Shown: positions 25,129 through 33,186 of the stretch, one piece after another
Numbering within the stretch: the first letter of the stretch is position 1
How the letters are laid out: every line of letters begins with the position of its first letter
Origin: an uncultured Schlesneria sp.
GTDB taxonomy: Bacteria; Planctomycetota; Planctomycetia; Planctomycetales; Planctomycetaceae
Reading direction: 5' to 3'
Length of the DNA: 42,234 nt
NCBI GenBank assembly: GCA_903834925.1
Contig: CAILLA010000099.1
Span: 1 to 42,234 of the forward strand
Translations under genes and position numbers: made by a program
The notes under the pieces: model-generated
What the model was told of the DNA's origin: nothing
The model's database searches: none
Seen by the model: only the letters and a program-made list of their open reading frames with translations

Positions 25129-26604
25129 ATGCGTACATTACTTGTGATTGATGATGAGCCGAATATCGTTTATTCGTTCAAGTCGACTTTGGCTTCGTCT
25201 GCGCTGAACGTCATTTCGGCGAGCACAGCACGAGACGGAATTGAACTAATCAAAACGAAAAGACCTGATGTCGTCATGCTTGATGTCCGCTTGCCAGATT
25301 TGTCTGGATTGCAAGCTTACGAGCGAATCCGAGCGATCGACGAGCGGATGCCGGTCATCGTCATGACGGCGTTTGCTAAAACCGAAACGGCGATCGAAGC
25401 TATGCGGCTAGGGGCATTTGAATACCTCGTTAAACCCGTTGATCTTCGACGACTGAAAGATGTTGTCGCAAAGGCGCTCGAAGTCAGTCGATTAAATCGC
25501 GTCCCGGCTCTACTGAAAACGGAAGAAACCGATAATCTCGCCGCCGATCACATTGTTGGGAATTCACCGGCGATGCAGGACGTCTACAAGGGGATTGGTC
25601 GGATCGCGCCACAAGAAAGTACGGTCCTGATTCTCGGCGAGAGCGGTACGGGAAAAGAGTTAGTCGCGCGAGCGATCTATCATTACAGCCCGCGAAATCA
25701 GAAGCCGTTCCTCGCCATCAATTGTGCCGCACTGCCGGAATCATTGCTTGAGAGTGAACTGTTTGGACATGAACGAGGGGCGTTTACCGGGGCCGATCAG
25801 CGACGAATTGGCAAGTTTGAACAGGTCAACGGAGGGACGATTTTTCTTGACGAAATTGGCGATATGAGTCCGGCGACTCAGGCTAAGGCACTGCGACTTC
25901 TGCAAGAACAACAGTTTGAGCGAATCGGCGGGAATGTGACCGTAAAAACCGATGTCAGGATTATTACTGCAACCAATCGAGATCTTAACCAACTGGTGGC
26001 TGAAGGTCGGTTTCGCCAAGACCTTTTATATCGATTGAATGGGTTTACGATTCAATTGCCGCCGCTACGCGAACGACGCGATGATATCCCGATACTCACA
26101 GAACATTTCCTGAAATTATTCAATCGCGATTTAAATAAGTCGGTCGTTGGTGTTTCCACTGAAGCCATGCACATTTTGCAATCGCATGACTGGCCGGGAA
26201 ATGTGCGGGAATTTCAAAGTGCTATCAAGTACGCAATGATCCAGGCAACAGGGGCTGTCATTACGCCCGACTGCCTTCCCCAAAGCTGCCACTCAAGCGA
26301 GACCATTTCTGACCTGACACATGACAAAGTTGTGGGGCCCGCTACGAGTGTCGATAAATCTCAGTCGACAACATTTGATTTGATTGGACGTGTCCGTCAA
26401 CTGTTGACCGAAGATCACCCCGATCTCTATCGCGTCGTCACTCAAGAGATTGATCACCTAATCCTTCGAGAAGTCATGGCTTTTTGCAAAGGGAGTCAGC
26501 TTCAAGCTGCGGAGAAATTGGGGATTTCGAGAATGACTCTTCGCTCGAAGTTGCGTGTGCTCGGCATGATTCAAGACAAAGGGACTGGCGCGAGCGAAGG
26601 CTAA
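25129..26604 (+). CDS. Sigma-54-dependent response regulator (NtrC family)
   Basis: This 491-residue transcription activator has three domains. The receiver domain (1-120) has the acidic DDE pocket and D52 (VMLDVRLPDLSG). The AAA+ sigma-54 interaction domain (about 140-375) has Walker A GESGTGKE, the GAFTGA loop that contacts sigma-54, and the LDEIGDM Walker B region. A Fis-type helix-turn-helix (about 440-485, LQAAEKLGISRMTLRSKLR) closes it. It should activate sigma-54 promoters after phosphorylation. No histidine kinase is encoded beside it, so the partner is probably elsewhere; the hybrid kinase 2.6 kb upstream is a possible but unproven candidate. Only a weak ribosome-binding site precedes the ATG. 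Confidence 0.93.
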   Translation: MRTLLVIDDEPNIVYSFKSTLASSALNVISASTARDGIELIKTKRPDVVMLDVRLPDLSGLQAYERIRAIDERMPVIVMTAFAKTETAIEAMRLGAFEYLVKPVDLRRLKDVVAKALEVSRLNRVPALLKTEETDNLAADHIVGNSPAMQDVYKGIGRIAPQESTVLILGESGTGKELVARAIYHYSPRNQKPFLAINCAALPESLLESELFGHERGAFTGADQRRIGKFEQVNGGTIFLDEIGDMSPATQAKALRLLQEQQFERIGGNVTVKTDVRIITATNRDLNQLVAEGRFRQDLLYRLNGFTIQLPPLRERRDDIPILTEHFLKLFNRDLNKSVVGVSTEAMHILQSHDWPGNVREFQSAIKYAMIQATGAVITPDCLPQSCHSSETISDLTHDKVVGPATSVDKSQSTTFDLIGRVRQLLTEDHPDLYRVVTQEIDHLILREVMAFCKGSQLQAAEKLGISRMTLRSKLRVLGMIQDKGTGASEG

Positions 26605-26610
26605 TAATCA

Positions 26611-27708
26611 TTATTCAAGTTTTTTCTCGAATCTTCCCGTAGGATATCCATTCTCATAAGAAATCACATACGCGCCATTTGACGTCTCATATCGAATCTC
26701 TTCTCGTCGAAAGAAATCCGTTGACGATTTCTTATCGAGGAATAACGACGAACCCGGTCGCAAATACTTCTCGGCAACGCGAAAAACAATCTCCGTCCGT
26801 TGTCCAAGTGAATGACCCATGCTTGTAAAAGTCCTGCCGTCGAGATGGTTCTTATTGACGAAGAAAGGCTCAACATCAATTTTGGCTGCTTTCATGGACT
26901 CCACCATTTCCTTGGCTTCTGCAAAAGGACTGACTGAATCCTCAATCCCATGAACAACAATAATTTTTGCGGTATGACCAAGTCGTTTCATTTCTGCTAA
27001 ATGAACCGGATTGCCAATGAGCCGAATTTCGCGATCATCATCTGACAAAAAATAGCGATGGCTTGGTTCTCGGTGCCATCGAGCATTCAAAGTACTGCCA
27101 CCAGGTAAACCGTAGGCGATATCGTCCGACAACTTGCACATTCCGCACATATCAATGACACAGGCAAAAGTTCGGGGAGCGAATTTGTTGCACATCAACG
27201 CCACCTGACCTCCTCCCGACCCTCCTGCAACGTAGATCCGTCCGGGATTGAACAAAACACTGTTGGCCCTTAAGCCTTGCTGGACGTACCACAATGCTCG
27301 CAAGGCATCCAAGGCTTGAAGGTAACCAAAATCATAGGGTTCCGAGGCTTCCAGTCCTTCGTGCTTTCCGCTCTGAAGGTAATCAACAGAAATCGAAATG
27401 ACATCGAGACGTTCTGTCAGCGCTTTCGGATCGGCTGAACCAACCGCTCCAGTTCCACCCCAGTTGTGCAGCGTTAACATCAGCCCCGTTTTGCCAGTAA
27501 CGCGATCTAATCGACCAAACGGATAATGAATGAATACGGGGACGTGTCGAGGGGCCGGATGTAACGGCCATTCCTGAGCCGGGATCTCGACGGAACCATT
27601 CTCAACGGGAAGCTTGGGCCAACCTTTTGGAATGACGTCAGCAGCGGTGAGGGTGATAGACCAGAATAGGATCAAACCGAACAAAAAAGCTTGAAGCCAT
27701 CGGTTCAC
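26611..27708 (-). CDS. Secreted alpha/beta hydrolase (DUF2920-like)
   Basis: This 365-residue protein has a signal peptide (WLQAFLFGLILFWSITLTAA, cleavage near residue 23). The alpha/beta-hydrolase fold follows: an oxyanion-side LMLTLHNWGGTG stretch (about 77-88), a nucleophile elbow GGSGGG with S164, D257 in GIEDSVSP and H299 in MGHSLG as the probable triad. The layout fits DUF2920 or acetyl-xylan-esterase-like enzymes, but the substrate cannot be named. The start is GTG at 27708, preceded by AGGAG at ideal distance. It is convergent with the sigma-54 regulator, 6 bases apart. Periplasmic esterase or peptidase activity is inferred. Confidence 0.78.
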   Translation of the reverse strand: MNRWLQAFLFGLILFWSITLTAADVIPKGWPKLPVENGSVEIPAQEWPLHPAPRHVPVFIHYPFGRLDRVTGKTGLMLTLHNWGGTGAVGSADPKALTERLDVISISVDYLQSGKHEGLEASEPYDFGYLQALDALRALWYVQQGLRANSVLFNPGRIYVAGGSGGGQVALMCNKFAPRTFACVIDMCGMCKLSDDIAYGLPGGSTLNARWHREPSHRYFLSDDDREIRLIGNPVHLAEMKRLGHTAKIIVVHGIEDSVSPFAEAKEMVESMKAAKIDVEPFFVNKNHLDGRTFTSMGHSLGQRTEIVFRVAEKYLRPGSSLFLDKKSSTDFFRREEIRYETSNGAYVISYENGYPTGRFEKKLE

Positions 27709-27861
27709 AATCCGTGATCTCCTACACAGTACTCATTACAACATGTGTTCATAAATTTGATTGTTCAGCCGTCGCAACCTTTGTCGCAGTCGAGACAAAC
27801 AGGCTCTTTTAGAATACCTCGAACTTATTCAAAATGTGAGTCTAAAATTTACGGTTTTTGT

Positions 27862-29049
27862 TCAATTATTATCGCGAGGATTTGAATTGTTGCCACGAAC
27901 GATCGTTTTTGGTGTTCCGGAGCGAGGAGTCGTACGCAGCTCTGCATCCTTCAGCCCTGTACTCGGCCGAACCGCACCTCCAAGACCGAGTACTTCCGGA
28001 TTTCGAGCAACTTTGTCGCTGAATTCCCTTAAATCTCTTAAGACGGGTTCGAGGTTTTTCATCAGGACATTGGCTGATTCTGACGAGCGAACGAGTTGAT
28101 CATGCAGCGATGGATCGGAGACAAATTTTTGTAATGAGCCATCTTTTTGATTGACCACTTTTGCAAATTGATTGAGTAAGGTCATGAATTCGTCGAATTT
28201 CTCTAAACTGCTATCAAGCTTCGACACCATCTGCTCTCCTCGTTTACCGAGCGGCTCTGTCACTTGGGAAAGGCTGACCAGATTACGATTCATTGTATCT
28301 ACGACTTGTCGCGTTGAAGCGACTGTGTGGCGAGTTTCGTCAATCGTCGCTTTCGTCGCTCCGACCAGTTTGGGAAGCGCCGTCAGAGTTTCTTGCATTG
28401 CCTGCTGTGTGACTGGGTCAGAAACGAGCTTGTTTGCTGTGGCGATCATTTGGTTCGCATTCTTCATCGTAACGGTGAATTGATGTAGCGATTCTGCTGC
28501 TCGCTCAACGACTTCATCGAGGTTTCCACGTTTCGTATCCATCAAATTGTTGAGATTTTTTGCGACATCCCGCCATTCCTGGCTGGTATCACTAAATGCA
28601 TTCAGTGCATCGACCGTGCGTACCTCTAGCCGCTGGATCATTTCAAGAGGATCAACGGCAGCAACTCCCGGAATGCGACTTCCTGGCTGCAAGACATCAG
28701 CGGCATTTCCACGAACAAATTCAACGCATGTTTCGCCAAGTAAAGAACGCGACACGACGGCTCGGCTGTCGACCGGCAATCGAATTCCTTCTTGAATTTC
28801 TACAAGAACGTTGACTCCTTTACGTGGATTCAACTCAATCTGTCGAACCGAACCGACCGCCAGACCGCTCAACAAGACCGGCGCGGTTGGATAAAGACCC
28901 GCTCCGTTATCAAGTTGTATTGTCAAGGAATATCGCTTGTTCCATACGTATCGCATGTCACCAAAGCAGATCACTAACCCCAGGCAAATCGAAACTGCCA
29001 GGACCACCAGTAATCCTACGCGAAATTGAAGTTGCCGCTCCGTAGCCAT
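27862..29049 (-). CDS. mlaD: MlaD family (MCE domain) lipid-transport protein
   Basis: MlaD is the periplasmic, membrane-anchored substrate-binding subunit of the Mla phospholipid transporter. The 395-residue product has one N-terminal transmembrane helix (about 9-30), an MCE domain (about 38-115; YSLTIQLDNGAGLYPTAPVLLSGLAVGSV) and then a long helical region to about residue 340. It is much longer than E. coli MlaD (about 183), as in many non-proteobacterial homologues where the helices may extend into a tunnel. ATG 29049 has a strong GGAGGGG site; a TTG at 29199 would overlap the ATPase gene by 125 bases and is rejected. It lies 25 bases after mlaF. The C-terminus is basic and Asn-rich. Confidence 0.88.
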   Translation of the reverse strand: MATERQLQFRVGLLVVLAVSICLGLVICFGDMRYVWNKRYSLTIQLDNGAGLYPTAPVLLSGLAVGSVRQIELNPRKGVNVLVEIQEGIRLPVDSRAVVSRSLLGETCVEFVRGNAADVLQPGSRIPGVAAVDPLEMIQRLEVRTVDALNAFSDTSQEWRDVAKNLNNLMDTKRGNLDEVVERAAESLHQFTVTMKNANQMIATANKLVSDPVTQQAMQETLTALPKLVGATKATIDETRHTVASTRQVVDTMNRNLVSLSQVTEPLGKRGEQMVSKLDSSLEKFDEFMTLLNQFAKVVNQKDGSLQKFVSDPSLHDQLVRSSESANVLMKNLEPVLRDLREFSDKVARNPEVLGLGGAVRPSTGLKDAELRTTPRSGTPKTIVRGNNSNPRDNN

Positions 29050-29074
29050 AAATTCCCCTCCAACCGGACCATTA

Positions 29075-30031
29075 TCAGGCTGCGTTACATTCTCGCGATT
29101 CGTGTCTGGACGATACGGATCCGGTCCGAATTTCTCCTCGTACAAATTGAGAAACTCGTGGGTTGTCCGTCTCAAAAACTTCGCTACACGATCCTTCAAA
29201 AACGATTTGTGATTCGTCAGCGGTTAAACAATTCAGCGGAACGAGCATGATCACCCGGTCGGCCACCCTTCGAACCGTATTCATATCGTGAGTCACGACG
29301 ACACTTGTTACGTGCCTTCGCGCCTGCGTCTGCACGATTAAATCATTGATGACACCGCTCATGACCGGATCAAGCCCTGTAGTCGGCTCGTCGTAAAATA
29401 CGATATCAGGGGACATTGCCAACGCGCGTGCCAGTCCAACTCGCTTTTTCATACCGCCGGACAAATCACTAGGACACTTACTACTCACATTGTCCGTAAG
29501 ACCGACTTCGCGAAGTCGCTCGAAAACAATTTCCCGAATCTGTTGTTCGGTCAAAGTTGTGTTCTCGCGCAGCCCAAAGGCAATATTTTCAAAGACGTTC
29601 ATGCTGTCGAACAAGGCCGCTCCCTGGAAAAGATATCCAAGTCGCAATCGATCGCGGCGCCTTTCATTTTCAGGTCGTCCTCGGACCGGTCGCCCATCCC
29701 AAAGAACCTTACCAGACGTCGGTTCGAGCAAACCCGCCAGTAACTTCGTCGTCACGCTTTTGCCGCAGCCACTCTCGCCAATAAGGACCAGTGTTTCACC
29801 TTTACGAACTTCCAAAGACAGGTCTCGCAGGATCGCCTGGCCTCCAAATGACCGAAATGCATTCCTTATCTCGATTGCCGTAGCATGATTTTCACGCCGG
29901 TCAACCGACATTTTTCGGGGTGAGGTATCAGTCGTTGGTGGTATTTCAACCGAACCGAATTCCATTCGTTTTGACGAAGATACACGCGTATCAGCAGTGA
30001 TTCGCTTGTGTGTTAACCGAAAACCGAACAC
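29075..30031 (-). CDS. mlaF: Mla-type ABC transporter ATP-binding protein
   Basis: This 318-residue ATPase should power lipid movement by the Mla complex. Walker A is GESGCGKS (85-92), followed by the signature LSGGMKKR and Walker [14 protein letters not shown], then a switch histidine in VTHDMN. The core resembles MlaF/Mkl ATPases. An N-terminal extension of about 50 polar residues precedes the fold. The GTG at 30031 follows GGGGAC and lies 18 bases after mlaE, so the extension is probably real; alternative ATGs at 29965 and 29911 lack Shine-Dalgarno sites. It is followed by mlaD after 25 bases, consistent with an operon. Confidence 0.9.
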   Translation of the reverse strand: MFGFRLTHKRITADTRVSSSKRMEFGSVEIPPTTDTSPRKMSVDRRENHATAIEIRNAFRSFGGQAILRDLSLEVRKGETLVLIGESGCGKSVTTKLLAGLLEPTSGKVLWDGRPVRGRPENERRRDRLRLGYLFQGAALFDSMNVFENIAFGLRENTTLTEQQIREIVFERLREVGLTDNVSSKCPSDLSGGMKKRVGLARALAMSPDIVFYDEPTTGLDPVMSGVINDLIVQTQARRHVTSVVVTHDMNTVRRVADRVIMLVPLNCLTADESQIVFEGSCSEVFETDNPRVSQFVRGEIRTGSVSSRHESRECNAA

Positions 30032-30049
30032 TGGATTGTCCCCGATAAC

Positions 30050-30901
30050 TCAAGTGATCTGTATGCCCAGCAAGAGAAGGATTTTTACGAGTTGAATCGT
30101 CAGCAGAGCCAGAATGAAGTCGAGCGCGAGGATCGCGATAAATGAGGCAACAAACGCCTCAGTCGCTGCACGTCCAACCCCTTCTGCCCCAGAACCGCAT
30201 CGAAATCCGCGGTGGCAGGCGATCACTGCAATTGCGGCACCAAAGCTCATACTTTTAAAGACTCCGGTGACGACATCGAACGCGCTGACAAACCTGTCAG
30301 AATAACTCCAGAAGTGGTGACTGCTGACTCCGTAGATCTGTGTTGATACAAACCAACCTCCAAATATTCCGACCCCTTCGGCCACCATCGTCAACGCCGG
30401 AATCATTAAAAAGCAGGCGAGAAATCGCGGAACGACCAGATAAGCAATTGGATCGGCTCCAAGTGCCTGCAAGGCGTCGATCTGTTCGCTGACCTTCATC
30501 GTTCCAATCTCGGCCGCAATCGAGCTACCTACGCGCCCTGCCAACATGACGGCAGCAAGGACCGGACCCAGCTCTTTAACCAGTGTTCCATTAATGACCG
30601 AGCCAATATGAATCTGAAAATGAAGTTGGCTGAGGGTATCGTATGATTGGACGGCAAGTACCATCCCAATGAAGAGTCCGGTAATACAAACCACCGGCAC
30701 GCTTCGTACGCCAACTTCGTAAAAAATTGGCCAGATCACACGCTCACGAGGCAATCGAGCCATTAACCATCTTGTCAGCATCCATACAAACGCTGAAAGT
30801 TCACCAATGGCGACAATAACTTCAACGGTGATTCTTCCAATCCAATGAATTGGCGTCGTCCCCGGAACTTTCGGTTCGACGGATGAAAACGAAGTAGACA
30901 C
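30050..30901 (-). CDS. mlaE: MlaE family lipid ABC transporter permease
   Basis: This is the 283-residue inner-membrane permease of the Mla lipid transporter. Family landmarks are GLFIGMVLAVQSY (about 75-87), KELGPVLAAVMLAGRVGSSIAAEIGTM and the coupling segment KVSEQIDALQALGADP, followed by several hydrophobic helices to the C-terminus. GTG at 30901 is the probable start with only a weak ribosome-binding site. It is the first gene of mlaE-mlaF-mlaD. No MlaB (STAS) or MlaC gene is found here. The 341 bases upstream, to the S21 gene, hold only an inverted repeat. Confidence 0.92.
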   Translation of the reverse strand: MSTSFSSVEPKVPGTTPIHWIGRITVEVIVAIGELSAFVWMLTRWLMARLPRERVIWPIFYEVGVRSVPVVCITGLFIGMVLAVQSYDTLSQLHFQIHIGSVINGTLVKELGPVLAAVMLAGRVGSSIAAEIGTMKVSEQIDALQALGADPIAYLVVPRFLACFLMIPALTMVAEGVGIFGGWFVSTQIYGVSSHHFWSYSDRFVSAFDVVTGVFKSMSFGAAIAVIACHRGFRCGSGAEGVGRAATEAFVASFIAILALDFILALLTIQLVKILLLLGIQIT

Positions 30902-31110
30902 ATTGGTCTCGAAAAGGAAACGGCGTAAGAATAGTCGTCCAACTGATCAGAAACAGCCGGTGGAATAGCCGATACCCGAGATTTATGGGAGACCAATCTC
31001 TAAGCGGAAGAGACAAAAAATTGGGTCGGGAAAATAAATCTCTACCGAGCGTAGAAAAACGAAGAGACCGGTTGCACAACACCACTTGGAAAGGTCCGCG
31101 CAACGGCACA

Positions 31111-31168
31111 AGCCCTCAGATTCTTAAATATGCCTGGTCGATAAGTTCGACGGGCGAATCAGAGGGCT
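31111..31168 (-). terminator. Inverted repeat between S21 gene and mlaE
   Basis: Thirteen bases at 31111-31123 (AGCCCTCAGATTC) pair with 31156-31168 with one mismatch, around a 32-base loop. It lies 75 bases downstream of the S21 stop on the minus strand and upstream of mlaE. It may terminate the S21 transcript or act in the leader of the mla operon. The rest of 30902-31242 shows nothing recognisable. Confidence 0.5.
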
Positions 31169-31242
31169 AATCCGAAACAAGCCAAAAAAGGTTATGCGAT
31201 TAGCAGGACCCAATCGTCACTGCAAATGGCACTACCTAGCGA

Positions 31243-31479
31243 TTACCGTTCGGGCTTGCTGGCAGGGGCTGGTCCACCCGTTGTACCACCACCGACCATT
31301 CGTTGAATGCGGGATCGGCGTTCTGCGCGACGACGGGCACGACGGCGGGTTTCGCTCGGCTTTTCATAAAATTCACGTCGCCGCATCTCTTTCTTGATAC
31401 CGGCATGCTCTACCAACTTTCGAAACCGCTTAACGGCGTCGTTGATCCCCTCATTATCGCGCAACCGCAACTTGACCAC
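31243..31479 (-). CDS. rpsU: 30S ribosomal protein S21
   Basis: S21 is a small basic protein of the 30S subunit, needed for initiation on mRNAs. The 78-residue product has the family core [20 protein letters not shown], then [18 protein letters not shown] and an arginine-rich helix. I place the start at GTG 31479, because GGAGG lies 5 bases upstream and S21 proteins begin MV/MKLR. The longer frame to 31527 would encode the ribosome-binding site itself. A Gly/Pro/Ala tail ([16 protein letters not shown]) extends beyond typical S21. It is divergent from the PP2C gene. Confidence 0.93.
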   Translation of the reverse strand: MVKLRLRDNEGINDAVKRFRKLVEHAGIKKEMRRREFYEKPSETRRRARRRAERRSRIQRMVGGGTTGGPAPASKPER

Positions 31480-31719
31480 ACAATCCTCCAGTCGGATGTT
31501 TTTGAAAAACTTTCGCAGCGCAGCCAATTACCGGAAACGACCGCCGTGCGAGCAGGGGAGAAAGTGTAGCAACGCCGCACACTCATTGGAAGCGAAAGAA
31601 ATTGATCGATCGGAAACCTGCCCTGGATTTTCACTTGCGATCCCTAAACAGTAGAATTTGCCAAGTTGCCGCTCGGCAATTTAGCGGAAGTGCTTTTCTC
31701 TGCCCCGAAAGGGATTGTC

Positions 31720-32682
31720 GTGACAACTGCCCAGATGGAAGACACGAAGTGGTATCAACCCACCGAATCTAATCTCAATGAATTGGCCGCGAAATATTTC
31801 GGGGACCCCGCCGCTTCAATTCAGGTTGAGTTCGGGGCGTTAACACACCAGGGATTGCGCCGCTCGAATAATGAAGATCATTATTCAGTCACACGGCGTT
31901 ATCGTGCTCGAGATGTTTTACTGACGAATTTGCCCGTCGAAACTAATTGTTTACGCCAGGACGAAGCCTACGCACTTGCAGTCGCCGATGGAGTCGGCGG
32001 TGCTGCATTCGGAGAACTGGCAAGTATGCTGGCCCTGCGAACCGGCTGGGAGCTGACAGGGAAAGCATTCAAATGGAATTTTAATCCGTCAAAGGCAGAA
32101 CTCGATGAAATGGAAGAAGCTGCTAACGTTTATATGCAACTCATCCATCAACGCATCCAGAAAGAGGCAGAGTCCCAAGGTGGATACAACGGGATGGGAA
32201 CGACGCTGACCTGTGCGCTGACGATGGGGCTGGATGCCTTTATCGTTCATGTTGGTGACTCTCGAGCCTATCTTTTCCGGGACGGAAAGCTTTGTCGACT
32301 GACAACAGATCAAACTCTGGCCGAATCAATGGTTGCCGCAGGAATGATTTCGAGCGTTGATGAGGTCGCCAAGAAGTTTCGAAACACGCTAGTCAGTTGC
32401 CTGGGCGCGAATATGCACGAACTTGACGTCGCCACAAACCACGTCAAATTACAAAATCAGGATCGCCTGCTTCTTTGTACCGATGGTCTGACGGATATGG
32501 TCACCGAAGAAAACATCGCGGCGATCCTCGCCGTGACCGAACCACCTCAAAATCAATGTCAAAAATTGATGGACGCGGCTTTGGCCGGAGGCGGCCGAGA
32601 CAATGTCACCGTCATCATCGGAGCCTATGCAGCGTCGAACGAGAGTCCGACCGACAGTCTAGATACGATTCAAACTCCATAA
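31720..32682 (+). CDS. PP2C-type serine/threonine protein phosphatase
   Basis: This 320-residue metal-dependent phosphatase of the PPM/PP2C family should dephosphorylate Ser/Thr residues, probably opposing Hanks-type kinases. Metal-binding motifs are visible: RRSNNEDHY (E52, D53), VADGVGG, HVGDSRAYLFRDG, LLLCTDGLTDMV and GGRDNVTV. There is no membrane segment. The GTG at 31720 is used because AAAGGGA lies just upstream; the frame runs back to a TTG at 31666 without support. It is followed after 54 bases by the rhodanese gene on the same strand. No kinase gene is in the window. Confidence 0.9.
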   Translation: MTTAQMEDTKWYQPTESNLNELAAKYFGDPAASIQVEFGALTHQGLRRSNNEDHYSVTRRYRARDVLLTNLPVETNCLRQDEAYALAVADGVGGAAFGELASMLALRTGWELTGKAFKWNFNPSKAELDEMEEAANVYMQLIHQRIQKEAESQGGYNGMGTTLTCALTMGLDAFIVHVGDSRAYLFRDGKLCRLTTDQTLAESMVAAGMISSVDEVAKKFRNTLVSCLGANMHELDVATNHVKLQNQDRLLLCTDGLTDMVTEENIAAILAVTEPPQNQCQKLMDAALAGGGRDNVTVIIGAYAASNESPTDSLDTIQTP

Positions 32683-32736
32683 CTGATCTCAGCACAGGTG
32701 ATCCCGCCAACATTGAACCAATTCGAAAAACAAAAA

Positions 32737-33108
32737 ATGGCCCATCACTCTCCACGGTTCTTACAACTCGTCAATGCTGTTCGCGTCAACATCCGCGAAT
32801 GTACGGTCGCCGATGTTCACGAGCGAATCGCAGAGGGGGAATCAATCCTGTTATTCGACGTTCGCGAAGAAAGCGAGTTCGCGTCCGGTCATTTGCCTGG
32901 CGCAAGATCACTTGGTAAAGGAATTATTGAACGCGATATCGAAGTAGTTGTACCCGATTGTAATCAAGAGATCGTCCTCTACTGCGGCGGCGGATTCCGT
33001 TCGGCATTGGCCGCCGACAACCTGCAAAAGATGGGATACACTAACGTCATCAGCATGGACGGGGGATATCGTTCGTGGAAAGAAGCGGGGCTTCCGATTG
33101 AAGAATAA
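32737..33108 (+). CDS. Rhodanese-like domain protein
   Basis: This is a 123-residue single-domain rhodanese, a cytosolic sulfurtransferase fold. Landmarks are LLFDVREESEFASGHLPGA (about 38-56) and the active-site loop CGGGFRSA with C83. The six-residue loop fits sulfur transfer. The start is uncertain: ATG 32737 gives the usual MAHHSPRFL beginning but lacks a Shine-Dalgarno, and a GTG at 32698 would add 13 residues. It is probably cotranscribed with the PP2C gene and lies close to the following PVC cytochrome gene. The sulfur donor and acceptor are unknown. Confidence 0.88.
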   Translation: MAHHSPRFLQLVNAVRVNIRECTVADVHERIAEGESILLFDVREESEFASGHLPGARSLGKGIIERDIEVVVPDCNQEIVLYCGGGFRSALAADNLQKMGYTNVISMDGGYRSWKEAGLPIEE

Positions 33109-33186
33109 TTCTTCCATCGTATGAGCCGACCAATCTACTTGTTCAGAAGACACTCCCTATATCGGCTGCAACCGCAAATTTTTTTT

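Noticed and set aside
29050-29199. 50-residue extension of MlaD from a TTG start
   Set aside because: It would overlap the mlaF coding region by 125 bases, while the ATG at 29049 has a strong GGAGGGG site.
30985-31170. 61-codon frame between mlaE and rpsU
   Set aside because: It runs through the 31111-31168 inverted repeat, has no ribosome-binding site and looks like random polar sequence.
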